DNA of 21,502 nucleotides from Mesotaenium endlicherianum (Eukaryota; Streptophyta; Zygnematophyceae; Zygnematales; Mesotaeniaceae): positions 1 through 21,502 of the forward strand of contig WELA01005695.1 of NCBI GenBank assembly GCA_009602735.1. The letters are read 5' to 3'. Both the position numbers and the translations under genes were made by a program. The notes beneath the pieces are model-generated. The model saw only the letters and a program-made list of their open reading frames with translations, searched no databases and was not told where the DNA came from. Shown piece after piece: positions 1 to 8,639 of this stretch. Position 1 is the stretch's first letter; every line of letters begins with the position of its first letter.

Positions 1-89
1 GCCATATCATTGCCAATAGTAGCAGCCAGCCGGGTCTTCACCTGTCCGTGAATTAAGTTCTTTGCAAAAATTATCAGCGCCTGTTTCAT
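1..89 (-). CDS. TIGR04282/DUF2064-family glycosyltransferase, N-terminal fragment (arsenosugar-associated)
   Basis: Only the first 29 codons lie in the window; the gene runs off the left edge. Reading the minus strand from the ATG at 89 gives a start of the type MKQALIIFAKNLIHG followed by QVKTRLAATIGNDM. This matches the N-terminal beta strand and KTRL loop of the TIGR04282/DUF2064 family (GT-A-like, related to CofC nucleotidyltransferases), where the usual form is FAKxPxxGxVKTRL. The ATG overlaps the TGA of the upstream phosphorylase gene by 4 bases (ATGA), so the two are probably translationally coupled. The family is commonly found with ArsM and ArsS, where it is proposed to help place the sugar or aglycone of arsenosugars. 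That role is inferred from family and context, since the rest of the protein cannot be seen. Confidence 0.75.
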   Translation of the reverse strand, partial: MKQALIIFAKNLIHGQVKTRLAATIGNDM

Positions 90-898
90 TTCATCTGCTT
101 TATAGTTTCAAAAAAAAGCTCTGAAAGTTTTTCATCAGCTTTACTTGCTATTTCTATAATCTCTGGAATGTTTACAGGCTTTAAATTATCAGGGTCGCAT
201 TCATCGGTAATTACAGATATAGCAGCACATGGTAGCTGAGCATGATTAGCAGCAATTACTTCCGGCACTGTACTCATTCCCACCATATCAGCACCAATTA
301 CTTTTAGATAACGATATTCAGCTCTCGTCTCCAGGTTGGGGCCATTTACTGCTGCATAAACACCTTGCTTTACTGCTATATTATTTTCAACCGCTTTTTC
401 ATACAGGTATTTGTTCAATGTAGTGTTGTAAGGTTGGCTCATATCTGGAAAGCGGCCACCCAATTCGTCCAGGTTTTTGCCAGTTAATGGATTGCCTGAT
501 TGTAAATTGATATGGTCATCAATCATTACCAGGTCACCTTTTTTGAAATTTGGATTAATCCCGCCGGCAACATTGGAGAGCAGGAGATATTTTATCCCCA
601 GCAACTTCATTACCCTTATTGGAAAAACTATTTGCTGCATGGTATAACCTTCATACGAATGAAAACGGCCCTGCATTACCAGCACTTTTTTATCTCCTAT
701 AAAACCATAAATGAGATTGCCTTTATGAAATTCAACAGTAGATATTGGGAAGTTAGGTATTTCCGAATACGGTATGGTATGCGTTACTTCTATGAGATTA
801 ATAAGTTGATGCAACCCTGTACCCAATACAATTCCGGCATCAGCATTATCAATTCCCAGTGCAATCAAATATTCTTTTGCTTTTTCTAATTCATTCAT
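86..898 (-). CDS. Purine nucleoside phosphorylase (trimeric PNP/MTAP family)
   Basis: A 270-residue protein of normal length for the trimeric PNP family, which phosphorolyses purine nucleosides to base plus ribose 1-phosphate in the cytosol. Visible motifs: phosphate-binding GTGL near residue 26, QGRFH at 76-80, NVAGG at 109-113, GPNLET near 186-191 with the purine-site Glu190, and GMST near 207-210. An open frame extends upstream to 964, but those 22 codons overlap the end of arsM and match no PNP. The start MNELEKAKEYL at 898 is preferred; it leaves a 10-base gap after arsM. The base-specificity position reads ITDECDP, so Asp232 stands where 6-oxopurine enzymes usually have Asn; some Bacteroidota PNPs also seem to have Asp. 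In this operon it may remove adenine from the 5'-deoxy-5'-dimethylarsinoyl-adenosine made by ArsS; an ordinary salvage PNP is the alternative. Confidence 0.9.
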   Translation of the reverse strand: MNELEKAKEYLIALGIDNADAGIVLGTGLHQLINLIEVTHTIPYSEIPNFPISTVEFHKGNLIYGFIGDKKVLVMQGRFHSYEGYTMQQIVFPIRVMKLLGIKYLLLSNVAGGINPNFKKGDLVMIDDHINLQSGNPLTGKNLDELGGRFPDMSQPYNTTLNKYLYEKAVENNIAVKQGVYAAVNGPNLETRAEYRYLKVIGADMVGMSTVPEVIAANHAQLPCAAISVITDECDPDNLKPVNIPEIIEIASKADEKLSELFFETIKQMK

Positions 899-908
899 AA
901 TTGTAAAT

Positions 909-1877
909 TTAGCAACAACCGCCCCCATCATAAAACCAGGTGCTTTCGGAAATAAAAATATCATTCCTGTTTAGTCCCTTTAATGCCCCCGCCGTTTTAT
1001 CACATACAGCCAAGGGTTGGTTGGGCATTAAAAAATGACCTTTCATATCATCAAAAAAATCTTCCATTCCATAATAGATGGCTGTTTTACCAGTAAACAC
1101 ACAGGGGCCATCAGCAGGCATCGGGTCTTTAATGGCACACACTTCCACACTCTCAATAAAAATCAATTCATCAGTATCGTAATTTACCGGGTCTAAAATC
1201 CTGTATGGCCGTTTTGCTCTTATTTCCACTGTACCAAAACCTGTATCGGTTATCATTTTAATATAATCCTTTAATGGAAGGGAACCACTCAGGCACAACG
1301 CTCTTAAACGTTCATCATCTCTTAATTTCCCAGGTATTCTTTGTTCACAGGTTGGGTCCGACAATACCAGTCTTCCACGGGGCTTTAATACCCGATACAT
1401 TTCCTGTAAAGCTTTTTTAAGGTCATCATGTTTGAAAATATTGAACAGACAATTTTGTGCGGCTATATCAATAGAATTGTTTTCAATAGGTAAATTCAAT
1501 GCATCACCTTTTACCAGCTTCACAAAATCAGAGCTGAACCATGCATTATCTTTTTCGGCTATTGCAAAATTATCTTTACTGACCTGCAACATTTCATCTA
1601 CAACGTCCACACCGATTACACCATCCTTCTGCCTGCTGAAATAAGCGAACTGTAACAATTCCATTCCACCGCCAACGCCTACATATAGTATTTTAGGGTT
1701 GTTTACAAGGTCTCTTGGGTTTACAGTGCTGCCGCAACCATAATTCATGTCCAGCATTTTCTTTGGAATGCTCAAGCCGGGTAATTGCCAAACGGGTGTT
1801 GTTGTACAACACAATCCTACTTGTGGATTTTCAGCAGCTTCTTTATAAACGTTTTTTGTTGTTTCTAAATACGACAT
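909..1877 (-). CDS. arsM: Arsenosugar-biosynthesis arsenite methyltransferase ArsM
   Basis: A 322-residue SAM-dependent class I methyltransferase. The SAM-binding loop VGVGGGMELL lies at residues 66-75, the acidic strand end GVDVVDEM near 89-96, GDAL at 124-127, and the post-motif region MYRVLKPRGRLVLSDPT at 160-176. Cysteines that could bind trivalent arsenic include Cys23-Cys24, Cys48, Cys143 and Cys195, and the protein ends in GGGCC. The N-terminal CCxxxPVW region and the long C-terminal part fit the ArsM branch linked to arsenosugar clusters rather than shorter stand-alone ArsM. It should methylate As(III) stepwise to dimethylarsenite, the expected substrate for ArsS. It starts 12 bases after the arsS stop and lies in the middle of a five-gene operon. 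The assignment rests on motifs and the diagnostic arsS neighbour. Confidence 0.92.
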   Translation of the reverse strand: MSYLETTKNVYKEAAENPQVGLCCTTTPVWQLPGLSIPKKMLDMNYGCGSTVNPRDLVNNPKILYVGVGGGMELLQFAYFSRQKDGVIGVDVVDEMLQVSKDNFAIAEKDNAWFSSDFVKLVKGDALNLPIENNSIDIAAQNCLFNIFKHDDLKKALQEMYRVLKPRGRLVLSDPTCEQRIPGKLRDDERLRALCLSGSLPLKDYIKMITDTGFGTVEIRAKRPYRILDPVNYDTDELIFIESVEVCAIKDPMPADGPCVFTGKTAIYYGMEDFFDDMKGHFLMPNQPLAVCDKTAGALKGLNRNDIFISESTWFYDGGGCC

Positions 1878-1889
1878 AGTTAAATAATT

Positions 1890-2939
1890 TTAAGTGACAG
1901 CGCCACCACAGCTTGAACCAGCACCTGCTGTACAGCCATAGCAATGTTGCCCGATGACAATATTCCTTTTATTGAGTGATTCAATGTTGAATTGTGATAT
2001 ATGATTGGAAGAACAAGCCAGTTTTAATTCCAGCATCTGGTTAAAATCGCAATCGTACAGGGAGCCATCCCAACCCACGGAAATAGTATTTCGGCACATT
2101 ACGTTTTGAGCAGCTATTGGATTATAAGCATCAACCAGCTTTTCCATATACTTTTCATAATTGCCTGTTTGCAATAGATAATCTAAAAAGCGGCTAATAG
2201 GAAGATTGGTAATAGCGTACAGATTATTGAAACCAATTCCGTATTTTTCCATCAATGCATGTTTGTATTCGATTTCTAATGCGTGTTGTGATGGGGGCAA
2301 AAATGCACCCGCAGGATTAAAGACAAGATTTAAAATTAATCCGGTTCCATCTTTGCCATAACCAATTTCATTCAGCATTTGCAATGCTTTAATGCTGTCT
2401 TCAAACACCCCATTGCCCCGTTGCCGGTCTGTTCTGTCCTGTGTATAAAAAGGAAGAGAAGAAACTACTTCAATATTATGTTGTTTATAAAACTGCGGAA
2501 GGTTGTGATACTTTTTGTTTGCCAAAATAATAGTGAGATTGCAGCGTACAATTATGTGCCTGTTTAGTTTTTTTATTTCTTCTGCAAACCATCTGAAATC
2601 CGGGTTCATTTCTGGCGCACCGCCGGTAAGGTCAACAGTTTTTAATGATGGATTATTTTTCAATGCTTCCAAACATTGCTGCATGGTTTCTTTAGTCATT
2701 ATCTCCTTACGATCGGGGCCAGCGTCCACATGGCAGTGTTTGCACACCTGGTTACACATCTTGCCCACATTTACCTGAAAGGTTTCTATATTAGTTGGGT
2801 TCAACGGATATAGCCCCGTTTCTTCCAGCTTTTGCTGAAAGGGAACAAGGGCAAAGCCACCGGGTTGACCATGCTGCAGGATTTCTATTTGCTCAGCGGC
2901 AATCGCCAGTTTATTATGTTCTGCTAATAATGATTTCAT
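1890..2939 (-). CDS. arsS: Arsenosugar-biosynthesis radical SAM protein ArsS
   Basis: A 349-residue radical SAM enzyme. The cluster motif CNQVCKHC (Cys62, Cys66, Cys69) is of the CxxxCxxC type, followed by DLTGGAPE at 103-110 for SAM binding. The Cys-rich C-terminus holds Cys282, Cys297, Cys309 and the HCYGCTAGAGSSCGG block (Cys333, Cys336, Cys344), consistent with an auxiliary cluster or metal site. The family (TIGR04167-like) includes selenoproteins; this copy uses Cys throughout. ArsS is thought to transfer the 5'-deoxyadenosyl group of SAM to dimethylated arsenic, giving 5'-deoxy-5'-dimethylarsinoyl-adenosine, the arsenosugar precursor. The gene begins 2 bases after the AhpD-like gene and ends 12 bases before arsM, so the three are surely co-transcribed. 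Confidence 0.93.
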   Translation of the reverse strand: MKSLLAEHNKLAIAAEQIEILQHGQPGGFALVPFQQKLEETGLYPLNPTNIETFQVNVGKMCNQVCKHCHVDAGPDRKEIMTKETMQQCLEALKNNPSLKTVDLTGGAPEMNPDFRWFAEEIKKLNRHIIVRCNLTIILANKKYHNLPQFYKQHNIEVVSSLPFYTQDRTDRQRGNGVFEDSIKALQMLNEIGYGKDGTGLILNLVFNPAGAFLPPSQHALEIEYKHALMEKYGIGFNNLYAITNLPISRFLDYLLQTGNYEKYMEKLVDAYNPIAAQNVMCRNTISVGWDGSLYDCDFNQMLELKLACSSNHISQFNIESLNKRNIVIGQHCYGCTAGAGSSCGGAVT

Positions 2940-2941
2940 AA

Positions 2942-3274
2942 TTACATAGCGATTTCTTTTACCTTATTCATCATCTGTACACCATGCACCAGCGATGCTC
3001 CACCCCGAATGGCACAGGCTACATGTACTGCCTCCATCATTTGAGCTTCGCTCCATCCTTTTTCAAATGCATCACTGCTGTACGCATCAATACAATAAGG
3101 GCATTGTACAGCATGGGCAACTGCCAGGGCAATCAAAGATTTTTCACGGGCTGTTAACTCACTGTCTTTAAAAACATCACCATAATAGGCAAAAAATTTA
3201 TCGCCCAGATTTTTTTGAAAGTCCGATACCTTGCCAAATTTTTTAAGATCGTCTGCATTGTAATAACTATTCAT
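2942..3274 (-). CDS. Arsenosugar-associated AhpD/carboxymuconolactone decarboxylase-like protein
   Basis: A 110-residue single-domain AhpD-like protein. The redox motif VQCPYCIDAY gives Cys58 and Cys61, preceded by the conserved Glu44 region (TAREKSLIALAVAHA) and followed by the helical GGASLVHG segment. AhpD-like proteins use the CxxC pair for peroxidase or disulfide chemistry. This short type is the one repeatedly found next to arsS and named arsenosugar biosynthesis-associated peroxidase-like protein; its biochemical role is unproven. It is the first gene of the arsenic operon. The 45-base gap upstream to the esterase stop is AT-rich and holds a TTTG and a TATAATTA on the minus strand, a weak promoter candidate that I do not call. 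Confidence 0.88.
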   Translation of the reverse strand: MNSYYNADDLKKFGKVSDFQKNLGDKFFAYYGDVFKDSELTAREKSLIALAVAHAVQCPYCIDAYSSDAFEKGWSEAQMMEAVHVACAIRGGASLVHGVQMMNKVKEIAM

Positions 3275-3319
3275 ATATTATTAATTATAGATTTAAAAAT
3301 ATAACACCCAAATGGTAAA

Positions 3320-4663
3320 CTACAATTTTACTTTCTTAAATAAATATTTACCATTGTCCAATTTAACCTTTGCAATCATATTACCATTAAGCTGCTCCGG
3401 CAAATTGAAATTTTGTTTTACGGCGGATGTCTCCTGTTGCCATACTGTTTTTCCATAAGCGTTAATGAGGCATATTTTGGCAAACCCGGAATAAGGATTT
3501 GAAAGATGAATTGTATTGGTCCCATTCCTCCTAATCTTAATAGACAGCATATCTTCATCATCCACTTTTATCTCTTCCTCTTCAAACAGCCAGGTAAGTA
3601 CATGCACAAACTCCCTCTCCCAAAACCACTCCTGATGAAGACCATCCCCATAAAAATCAAAATGCAGCTCATCTTCCCGATAATCCGAATCTCTCAGGGT
3701 ATTATATAGTGCTAATAAATCCTTCATCAGCGATTCACTCTCCAGTTCACCCCCAAACAATGCAATTTTTACTGGTAATTGTTTGGGGGTTTGAGCTGCA
3801 AACTGATAGATTTCATCAGCAAAATATAAAGCCGGAGAAAATATACCTGCTTTGCTAAAAACATCCTGTCTTGCTAAAATGGCATACAATGAAATTAATC
3901 CACCCATTGAACTGCCCATAATAGCTGTGTTATCTCTTTCGGGTTTGGTACGCAGTCTTTTGTCAATATCAGGCTTAAGTGTATCTGTTATAAATTGGAT
4001 ATACATATTTCCTTTGCCACCTCCCTGCTTTGTTACCCACGGACAATACTCATTAATGCTTTCATGATCTGCGCTATCTATTCCAATTGCAATAACTCCT
4101 TGCATCCCATTTGAAAAAAACTTGTTTAGTGAGTGATCAATATTCCATTTGCCGTTAGCTGAAGATATTCCCCACTTAAACAAATTTTGTGCATCCTGCA
4201 TATATAAAACAGGATAATGCTGAACACGGTTTAAGCGATAATCTGGTGGAAGATACACCCATATACGCCTATACTTATTTAACTGTGGCACAAAATAGTT
4301 ATGTTCAAAGATGCTAACACCCGGGTTTATTTTTTCATTTGTAATATCTTTCCAGCCTGATACTTTTGTAATAAAGCGAACTGATTCATCACCTAATATT
4401 AAATAGTAATTTGGTAAATCGTTACCGCCTAAATCGCATTCTACACGATCCCAACTACCTCTTGTAAATTTGAATTCAATAATATCCCCTGGCTTTTTAT
4501 CAATTACAACATAATAAACTCCTTGTTCATCCATTTTCATCTTGTAACCCTCATCATTGGTTTGCCAATTGTTAAAATTGCCGCTAACATATATTGCATC
4601 ACCGGATGGAGTGTTTAACGGTATATCCGTAAGGCATATACTGAATTTAGTTGCATTGTCCAT
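3320..4663 (-). CDS. CBM48-like + esterase-D alpha/beta hydrolase with T9SS-like C-terminal domain
   Basis: 447 residues from the ATG at 4663; an upstream TTG at 4687 would add eight residues. Three parts are visible. Residues 7-95 form a carbohydrate-binding fold of the CBM48/CBM20 type (VSGNFNNW). Residues 115-365 form an esterase-D domain: RRIWVYLPPDY, PVLYMQDAQNLF, nucleophile elbow GSSMGG with Ser252, and the GDGLHQEWFW segment with His343. Residues 370-447 resemble a Bacteroidota type IX secretion C-terminal sorting domain, ending GKYLFKKVKL. No N-terminal signal peptide is visible and a stop codon lies just upstream, so export is not supported. The substrate is unknown; esterase-D proteins act on carbohydrate esters or siderophores, and the CBM48-like module and neighbouring glucosidase favour a carbohydrate. 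A 143-base gap with no clear promoter separates it from the glucosidase gene. Confidence 0.85.
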   Translation of the reverse strand: MDNATKFSICLTDIPLNTPSGDAIYVSGNFNNWQTNDEGYKMKMDEQGVYYVVIDKKPGDIIEFKFTRGSWDRVECDLGGNDLPNYYLILGDESVRFITKVSGWKDITNEKINPGVSIFEHNYFVPQLNKYRRIWVYLPPDYRLNRVQHYPVLYMQDAQNLFKWGISSANGKWNIDHSLNKFFSNGMQGVIAIGIDSADHESINEYCPWVTKQGGGKGNMYIQFITDTLKPDIDKRLRTKPERDNTAIMGSSMGGLISLYAILARQDVFSKAGIFSPALYFADEIYQFAAQTPKQLPVKIALFGGELESESLMKDLLALYNTLRDSDYREDELHFDFYGDGLHQEWFWEREFVHVLTWLFEEEEIKVDDEDMLSIKIRRNGTNTIHLSNPYSGFAKICLINAYGKTVWQQETSAVKQNFNLPEQLNGNMIAKVKLDNGKYLFKKVKL

Positions 4664-4806
4664 TATTGAATTATTTATATTACTCAATACATTTACTCAT
4701 TATTGCAGGGCATGATGAAGGCAGCGACATTCGTTTAACTTCGTGTTTTTAAATTCAAATAACTCAGTGTGCCTTACTAAACGAAAAAAAATAATTACAT
4801 GCCCGG

Positions 4807-7458
4807 TTACATTTTGCCGGTTTCATTAACCCTATTTATCAGTTCTGCCACTACACCCGTCCATCCTGTTTGGTGTGATGCACCTATACCACGGCCATTA
4901 TCCCCATGAAAATATTCGTAGAATAATATCAAATTGGAAAAATTCGGGTCGTTACTATAAATCATTTCCTTGCCGTGAACGGGACGTTGCCCTTGTGAAT
5001 CTTTTTTAAATAATGCGATGAAGCGGTTAGCTAATTGAATGCCTACCTGGCTGATGGGGATTACATTGTTAGCGCCAATCGGGTACGCAACCTGGCATTC
5101 GCCGCGGTAATAATCACAAAACTTTTTTAATGATAAAATCAATAAATAATTCATGGGTGCCCAGATTGGTCCCCTCCAGTTTGAATTGCCCCCAAAAAGT
5201 GATGAGCTTGATTCACCGGGTTGATAATTAAGCCCAAAAATTTCTCCGTCAATATTTAATTCGTAAGGATTTTCATGAATTTTTGAAATAGAGCGGATAC
5301 CCCCTGAAGAAAGAAATTCTTTTTCATCTAATAAAGCAGTCATTAATTTTTCAATCCGCTTTCTTGGAACTAAAGAAAGCAAAATGTCATCGTTTTCGTA
5401 CAGATCCTCTATCACTTTATACTGATTATTTTCTTCCCTGTATTTTCTAAACCACTTTAATCTCCTGTAAAAATCAGGCATTATTTTTAATTGTTCTTTT
5501 TTTAATACTAATACGCCAAACAACGTGCTTAGGCCAACTAAGGAACGTACCTTAACTGGAATATAGTGGCCATCGGGCATTGATATTACATCATAAAAAA
5601 ATCCCTGTTCTTCATCCCATGAACCTGCCCAGTCATCTGCAATCCGGTTCAGCGAATCTGCGATATAAACAAAGTGCTCAAAAAATTTGGTAGCCACATC
5701 TTCATAAGCATCGTTGTATTGGCAAAGTTCAATTGCAATCTCAAGCATATTGAGGCAGTACATCGCCATCCAGGCAGTTCCATCAGCCTGCTCCAAATGC
5801 CCGCCACCAGGAATAGCCCGGCTTCTGTCAAACACACCAATATTATCTAAACCCAAAAAACCACCTTCAAATACATTGTTTCCTTTATAGTCTTTGCGAT
5901 TTACCCACCATGTAAAATTTAATAACAGTTTCTGGAATACTCTTTCCAAAAATTTATAATCACCTTTACCTGTTTTTTCTTTATCAATCTTATATACTTC
6001 CATACAACTCCATGCATGTACTGGAGGATTAACATCACTGAAATTCCATTCATAAGCCGGCATTTGCCCATTGGGATGCATGTACCATTCACGAAGAAAT
6101 AAAATGAGTTGTTCTTTTGCAAAGTTTGCATCTAACATTGCTAATGGCACGCAATGAAAAGCAAGGTCCCATGCGGCATACCAGGGATATTCCCATTTAT
6201 CGGGCATAGAAATAATATCTTCGTTGTTTAATGTGTACCACTGATGATTACGTCCCCGTTTTCTGTCGGATGGAGGATGTGGTTGACCCTGGTCGCCATT
6301 AAGCCATCTTGGAATATCAATATTATAATATTGTTTGCTCCACAACATGCCTGCAAATGCCTGCCGTTGAATATTTTTTTCATCTTCGTCCTTGGCTTTG
6401 CTTAGTTGATTATAAAATTCATCTGTTTCAGCTATGCGTTGCGTGAATATTTCATCAAACCTGTCATTAAAAGGATTGGCAACTTCATTTTTACTTAGTC
6501 TTAATTTTACAATTGTATTGGCACCGGCTTCTATCTGCAATTCGTATAAAGGTGAAAATTTAGTTCCTTCCTTCTTATTATTAAAAATGTCGAACTGCCT
6601 CTGTGTTACTGCAGTATGAAAAACATCTTTTACAAAGGGACTGGTGTTAGGTATTCCATATATTTTTTCTGTATTGGATTCATTTTCTGTAAAGAGCGGT
6701 CTGGCAGGCTGCAGATAATAAAAATGGTAATCTCCTGTAATTTTATGGTGAACATTTACTGACTGAAAATTATTTCCGTCTTTTGCAGATTTTATAACGG
6801 GCTTTTCTTTATCAATCCCCACATTCCAGAGATTACGCATCCATAAAGTAGGCAGCAGTGCAATGTATGCAGATTCGGATGCCCGGTTATGAATAGTAAT
6901 TTTTATCAACAGGTCTTCATCGTCAGCTTTTGCATATTCAGTAAATACGTCAAAGTATTTACTATCCTTAAATAATCCCGTATCCAGCAATTCATACTCT
7001 TCATCATATTTCGACCTGCTTTTATTAAACAACAATAAATCTTCATAAGGATAAGCAGCCTGCGGATATTTGTACAGGTGCTTCATGTACGAGTGAGATG
7101 GGTTATTGTCTAAATAATAATATAACTCTTTTACGTCTTCACCATGATTGCCTTGATTCCCCGTTAATCCAAATAGCCGTTCTTTTAAAATCGGATCTTT
7201 ACCATTCCACAAAGCAATGGCAAAACAAATACGTTGCATATCATCACTGATGCCTGCAATACCATCCTCTCCCCAGCGATAGACTTTGGAACGGGCATGG
7301 TCGTGAGGAAAATAGTCCCAGGCGTTTCCGTGTTCACTGTAATCCTCCCTTACTGTACCCCATTGCCTTTCACTCAAATAGGGCCCCCATTTGAGCCATT
7401 TTTTTAGCCCCTTATAATTTTCATTTATCCTGAGTTCCTCAGCAATTTTATTTTTCAT
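4807..7458 (-). CDS. GH63/MGH1-type glucosidase
   Basis: An 883-residue (alpha/alpha)6-barrel glycosidase, about the length of the large bacterial GH63-like glucosidases. The N-terminal hallmark WGPYLSERQWGTVREDYS is at residues 24-41, followed by FPHDHARS and RWGEDGIAGISDD. The catalytic barrel shows WEYPWYAAWDLAFH at 422-435, EWNFSDVNPPVHAW at 470-483 and GGNSNWRGPIWAP at 756-768, all typical of the clade. There is no signal peptide, so the enzyme is predicted to be cytosolic. Family members hydrolyse alpha-glucosidic bonds (oligosaccharide glucosidase or mannosylglycerate/glucosylglycerate hydrolase types); which one applies cannot be read here. The start ATG lies 44 bases after the stop of the ATP-grasp gene, so they are probably co-transcribed. 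The frame is intact throughout. Confidence 0.88.
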   Translation of the reverse strand: MKNKIAEELRINENYKGLKKWLKWGPYLSERQWGTVREDYSEHGNAWDYFPHDHARSKVYRWGEDGIAGISDDMQRICFAIALWNGKDPILKERLFGLTGNQGNHGEDVKELYYYLDNNPSHSYMKHLYKYPQAAYPYEDLLLFNKSRSKYDEEYELLDTGLFKDSKYFDVFTEYAKADDEDLLIKITIHNRASESAYIALLPTLWMRNLWNVGIDKEKPVIKSAKDGNNFQSVNVHHKITGDYHFYYLQPARPLFTENESNTEKIYGIPNTSPFVKDVFHTAVTQRQFDIFNNKKEGTKFSPLYELQIEAGANTIVKLRLSKNEVANPFNDRFDEIFTQRIAETDEFYNQLSKAKDEDEKNIQRQAFAGMLWSKQYYNIDIPRWLNGDQGQPHPPSDRKRGRNHQWYTLNNEDIISMPDKWEYPWYAAWDLAFHCVPLAMLDANFAKEQLILFLREWYMHPNGQMPAYEWNFSDVNPPVHAWSCMEVYKIDKEKTGKGDYKFLERVFQKLLLNFTWWVNRKDYKGNNVFEGGFLGLDNIGVFDRSRAIPGGGHLEQADGTAWMAMYCLNMLEIAIELCQYNDAYEDVATKFFEHFVYIADSLNRIADDWAGSWDEEQGFFYDVISMPDGHYIPVKVRSLVGLSTLFGVLVLKKEQLKIMPDFYRRLKWFRKYREENNQYKVIEDLYENDDILLSLVPRKRIEKLMTALLDEKEFLSSGGIRSISKIHENPYELNIDGEIFGLNYQPGESSSSLFGGNSNWRGPIWAPMNYLLILSLKKFCDYYRGECQVAYPIGANNVIPISQVGIQLANRFIALFKKDSQGQRPVHGKEMIYSNDPNFSNLILFYEYFHGDNGRGIGASHQTGWTGVVAELINRVNETGKM

Positions 7459-7502
7459 CGTTTATTTTTCAGGACCCCATTTTAAGATGTTAAACCGAGG
7501 TA

Positions 7503-8639
7503 TTATTTGACAACCCTAAGTGAAGGCCCTGCATATTTGTGGTGAATGGTTTTAATATCAGTCGGTTTTTCAAAGCGTATTTTATTTAACTCCTTAACAT
7601 AAGCACTGTTCTGCCTGAACATTGCAACTCCCTCTTTATATTTCAAAAAAGGGAAACCTCTTCTTTTATTTTGCAACGAAACTTTGTAGAGTATTTTCCA
7701 ATGACGGATAATTTCTTTCCAGGCAAAAAACAATGAATGTTTAGGGTCGTACATGTGCGTTGGTTCACTACCTGCCCCATTAAGTTCTATAATGCTCCAA
7801 TTTTTATCTTCAGCCAATTCTTCAAAACTGTTAAACCGGATATCAAGACGGCCAAAATAAAATCCCTCAATAGATTTGCATGCATTATCAATTACTGATT
7901 CTAACCGGGCTGAATTTTTCCAAGTACTATCTAAAAATAAAGAGCCTCTTACATGATTTCCATAAGGCACCAATATTCTATTCTCTCCTTTTTTCAGAAT
8001 ATCGTTTATGGATTCTCCTAATAATCTTTTGAGTGCTGGAATTTGAAGAACATATCGGGGAGTATTGTATAGTAAAATTTCAATAGTACTGATGCCATCA
8101 CCTGTAACTGATAAGAATTCTTTTTCTACTATCCCCGTGATTTTTCCATGCTCATCATCAGGATAACGTACATAAAATATACCTACCTCTTTCGGGTAAG
8201 GTATAAAAGACTGAATAATAAGATTTACGGTGAATGTTGCAATGACATTATTCAATTCATAGTCACTATTTACTTTTACAACAGCCTTACCTTGCATTCC
8301 TATGTCTGGCTTAACAACAAGCGGATATTGCAAATTATTATTCCATACGGTTTCTTTTATTTTGTCAAAGGAAGTACCGGCTATAAAAAATAAAGTAAAT
8401 GGTTTGTATTTTTTGGGGATAAGCAGGTCAATCTCGCTTTTAGGTTCCATCAAAAAGCCTGCATTTTTAATGGTTGGGTTAGAAGCGCCAAAAAAGAAAA
8501 AAGATCTGGCTTTAATACAATACCATATCCATACAGGATAAATGGGAGAATACACCACATGAAACGGCCAGTATTCCCAATTCAATAGACGGATGACAAG
8601 CGGGAGAGACTTAATTTTTTTTAGCAAATTCACTTTCAT
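7503..8639 (-). CDS. ATP-grasp domain protein, D-Ala-D-Ala ligase-like, substrate unknown
   Basis: A 378-residue protein. Residues 20-60 are aromatic and hydrophobic (LLNWEYWP, SPIYPVWIWY, SFFFFGASNP), which may be a membrane-associated or substrate lid segment. The ATP-grasp core follows: YPLVVKPDIGMQGKAV at 105-120 with nucleotide-binding Lys110, a gap-bridging VEKEFLSVTGDG near 171-182, and the metal-binding end RLDIRF at 264-269 plus IIELNGAGSEPTHMYDP near 283-299 (Glu285, Asn287). Such enzymes join a carboxylate to an amine through an acyl-phosphate. The family occurs in Bacteroidota as a D-Ala-D-Ala-ligase-like protein of unknown substrate. Its start overlaps the end of the NRDE gene by 29 bases, so the two are tightly linked. 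Confidence 0.8.
   Translation of the reverse strand: MKVNLLKKIKSLPLVIRLLNWEYWPFHVVYSPIYPVWIWYCIKARSFFFFGASNPTIKNAGFLMEPKSEIDLLIPKKYKPFTLFFIAGTSFDKIKETVWNNNLQYPLVVKPDIGMQGKAVVKVNSDYELNNVIATFTVNLIIQSFIPYPKEVGIFYVRYPDDEHGKITGIVEKEFLSVTGDGISTIEILLYNTPRYVLQIPALKRLLGESINDILKKGENRILVPYGNHVRGSLFLDSTWKNSARLESVIDNACKSIEGFYFGRLDIRFNSFEELAEDKNWSIIELNGAGSEPTHMYDPKHSLFFAWKEIIRHWKILYKVSLQNKRRGFPFLKYKEGVAMFRQNSAYVKELNKIRFEKPTDIKTIHHKYAGPSLRVVK

Noticed and set aside
512-889. 125-codon plus-strand frame opposite the PNP gene
   Set aside because: It is the antisense shadow of a conserved enzyme gene, with composition typical of such frames.
899-964. Longer start of the PNP gene at 964
   Set aside because: The extra 22 codons overlap the end of arsM and have no PNP similarity; the ATG at 898 gives the normal N-terminus and a 10-base gap.
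1890-2939. ArsS as a selenoprotein
   Set aside because: Family members can use selenocysteine, but this frame has no internal TGA and the conserved positions are all Cys codons.
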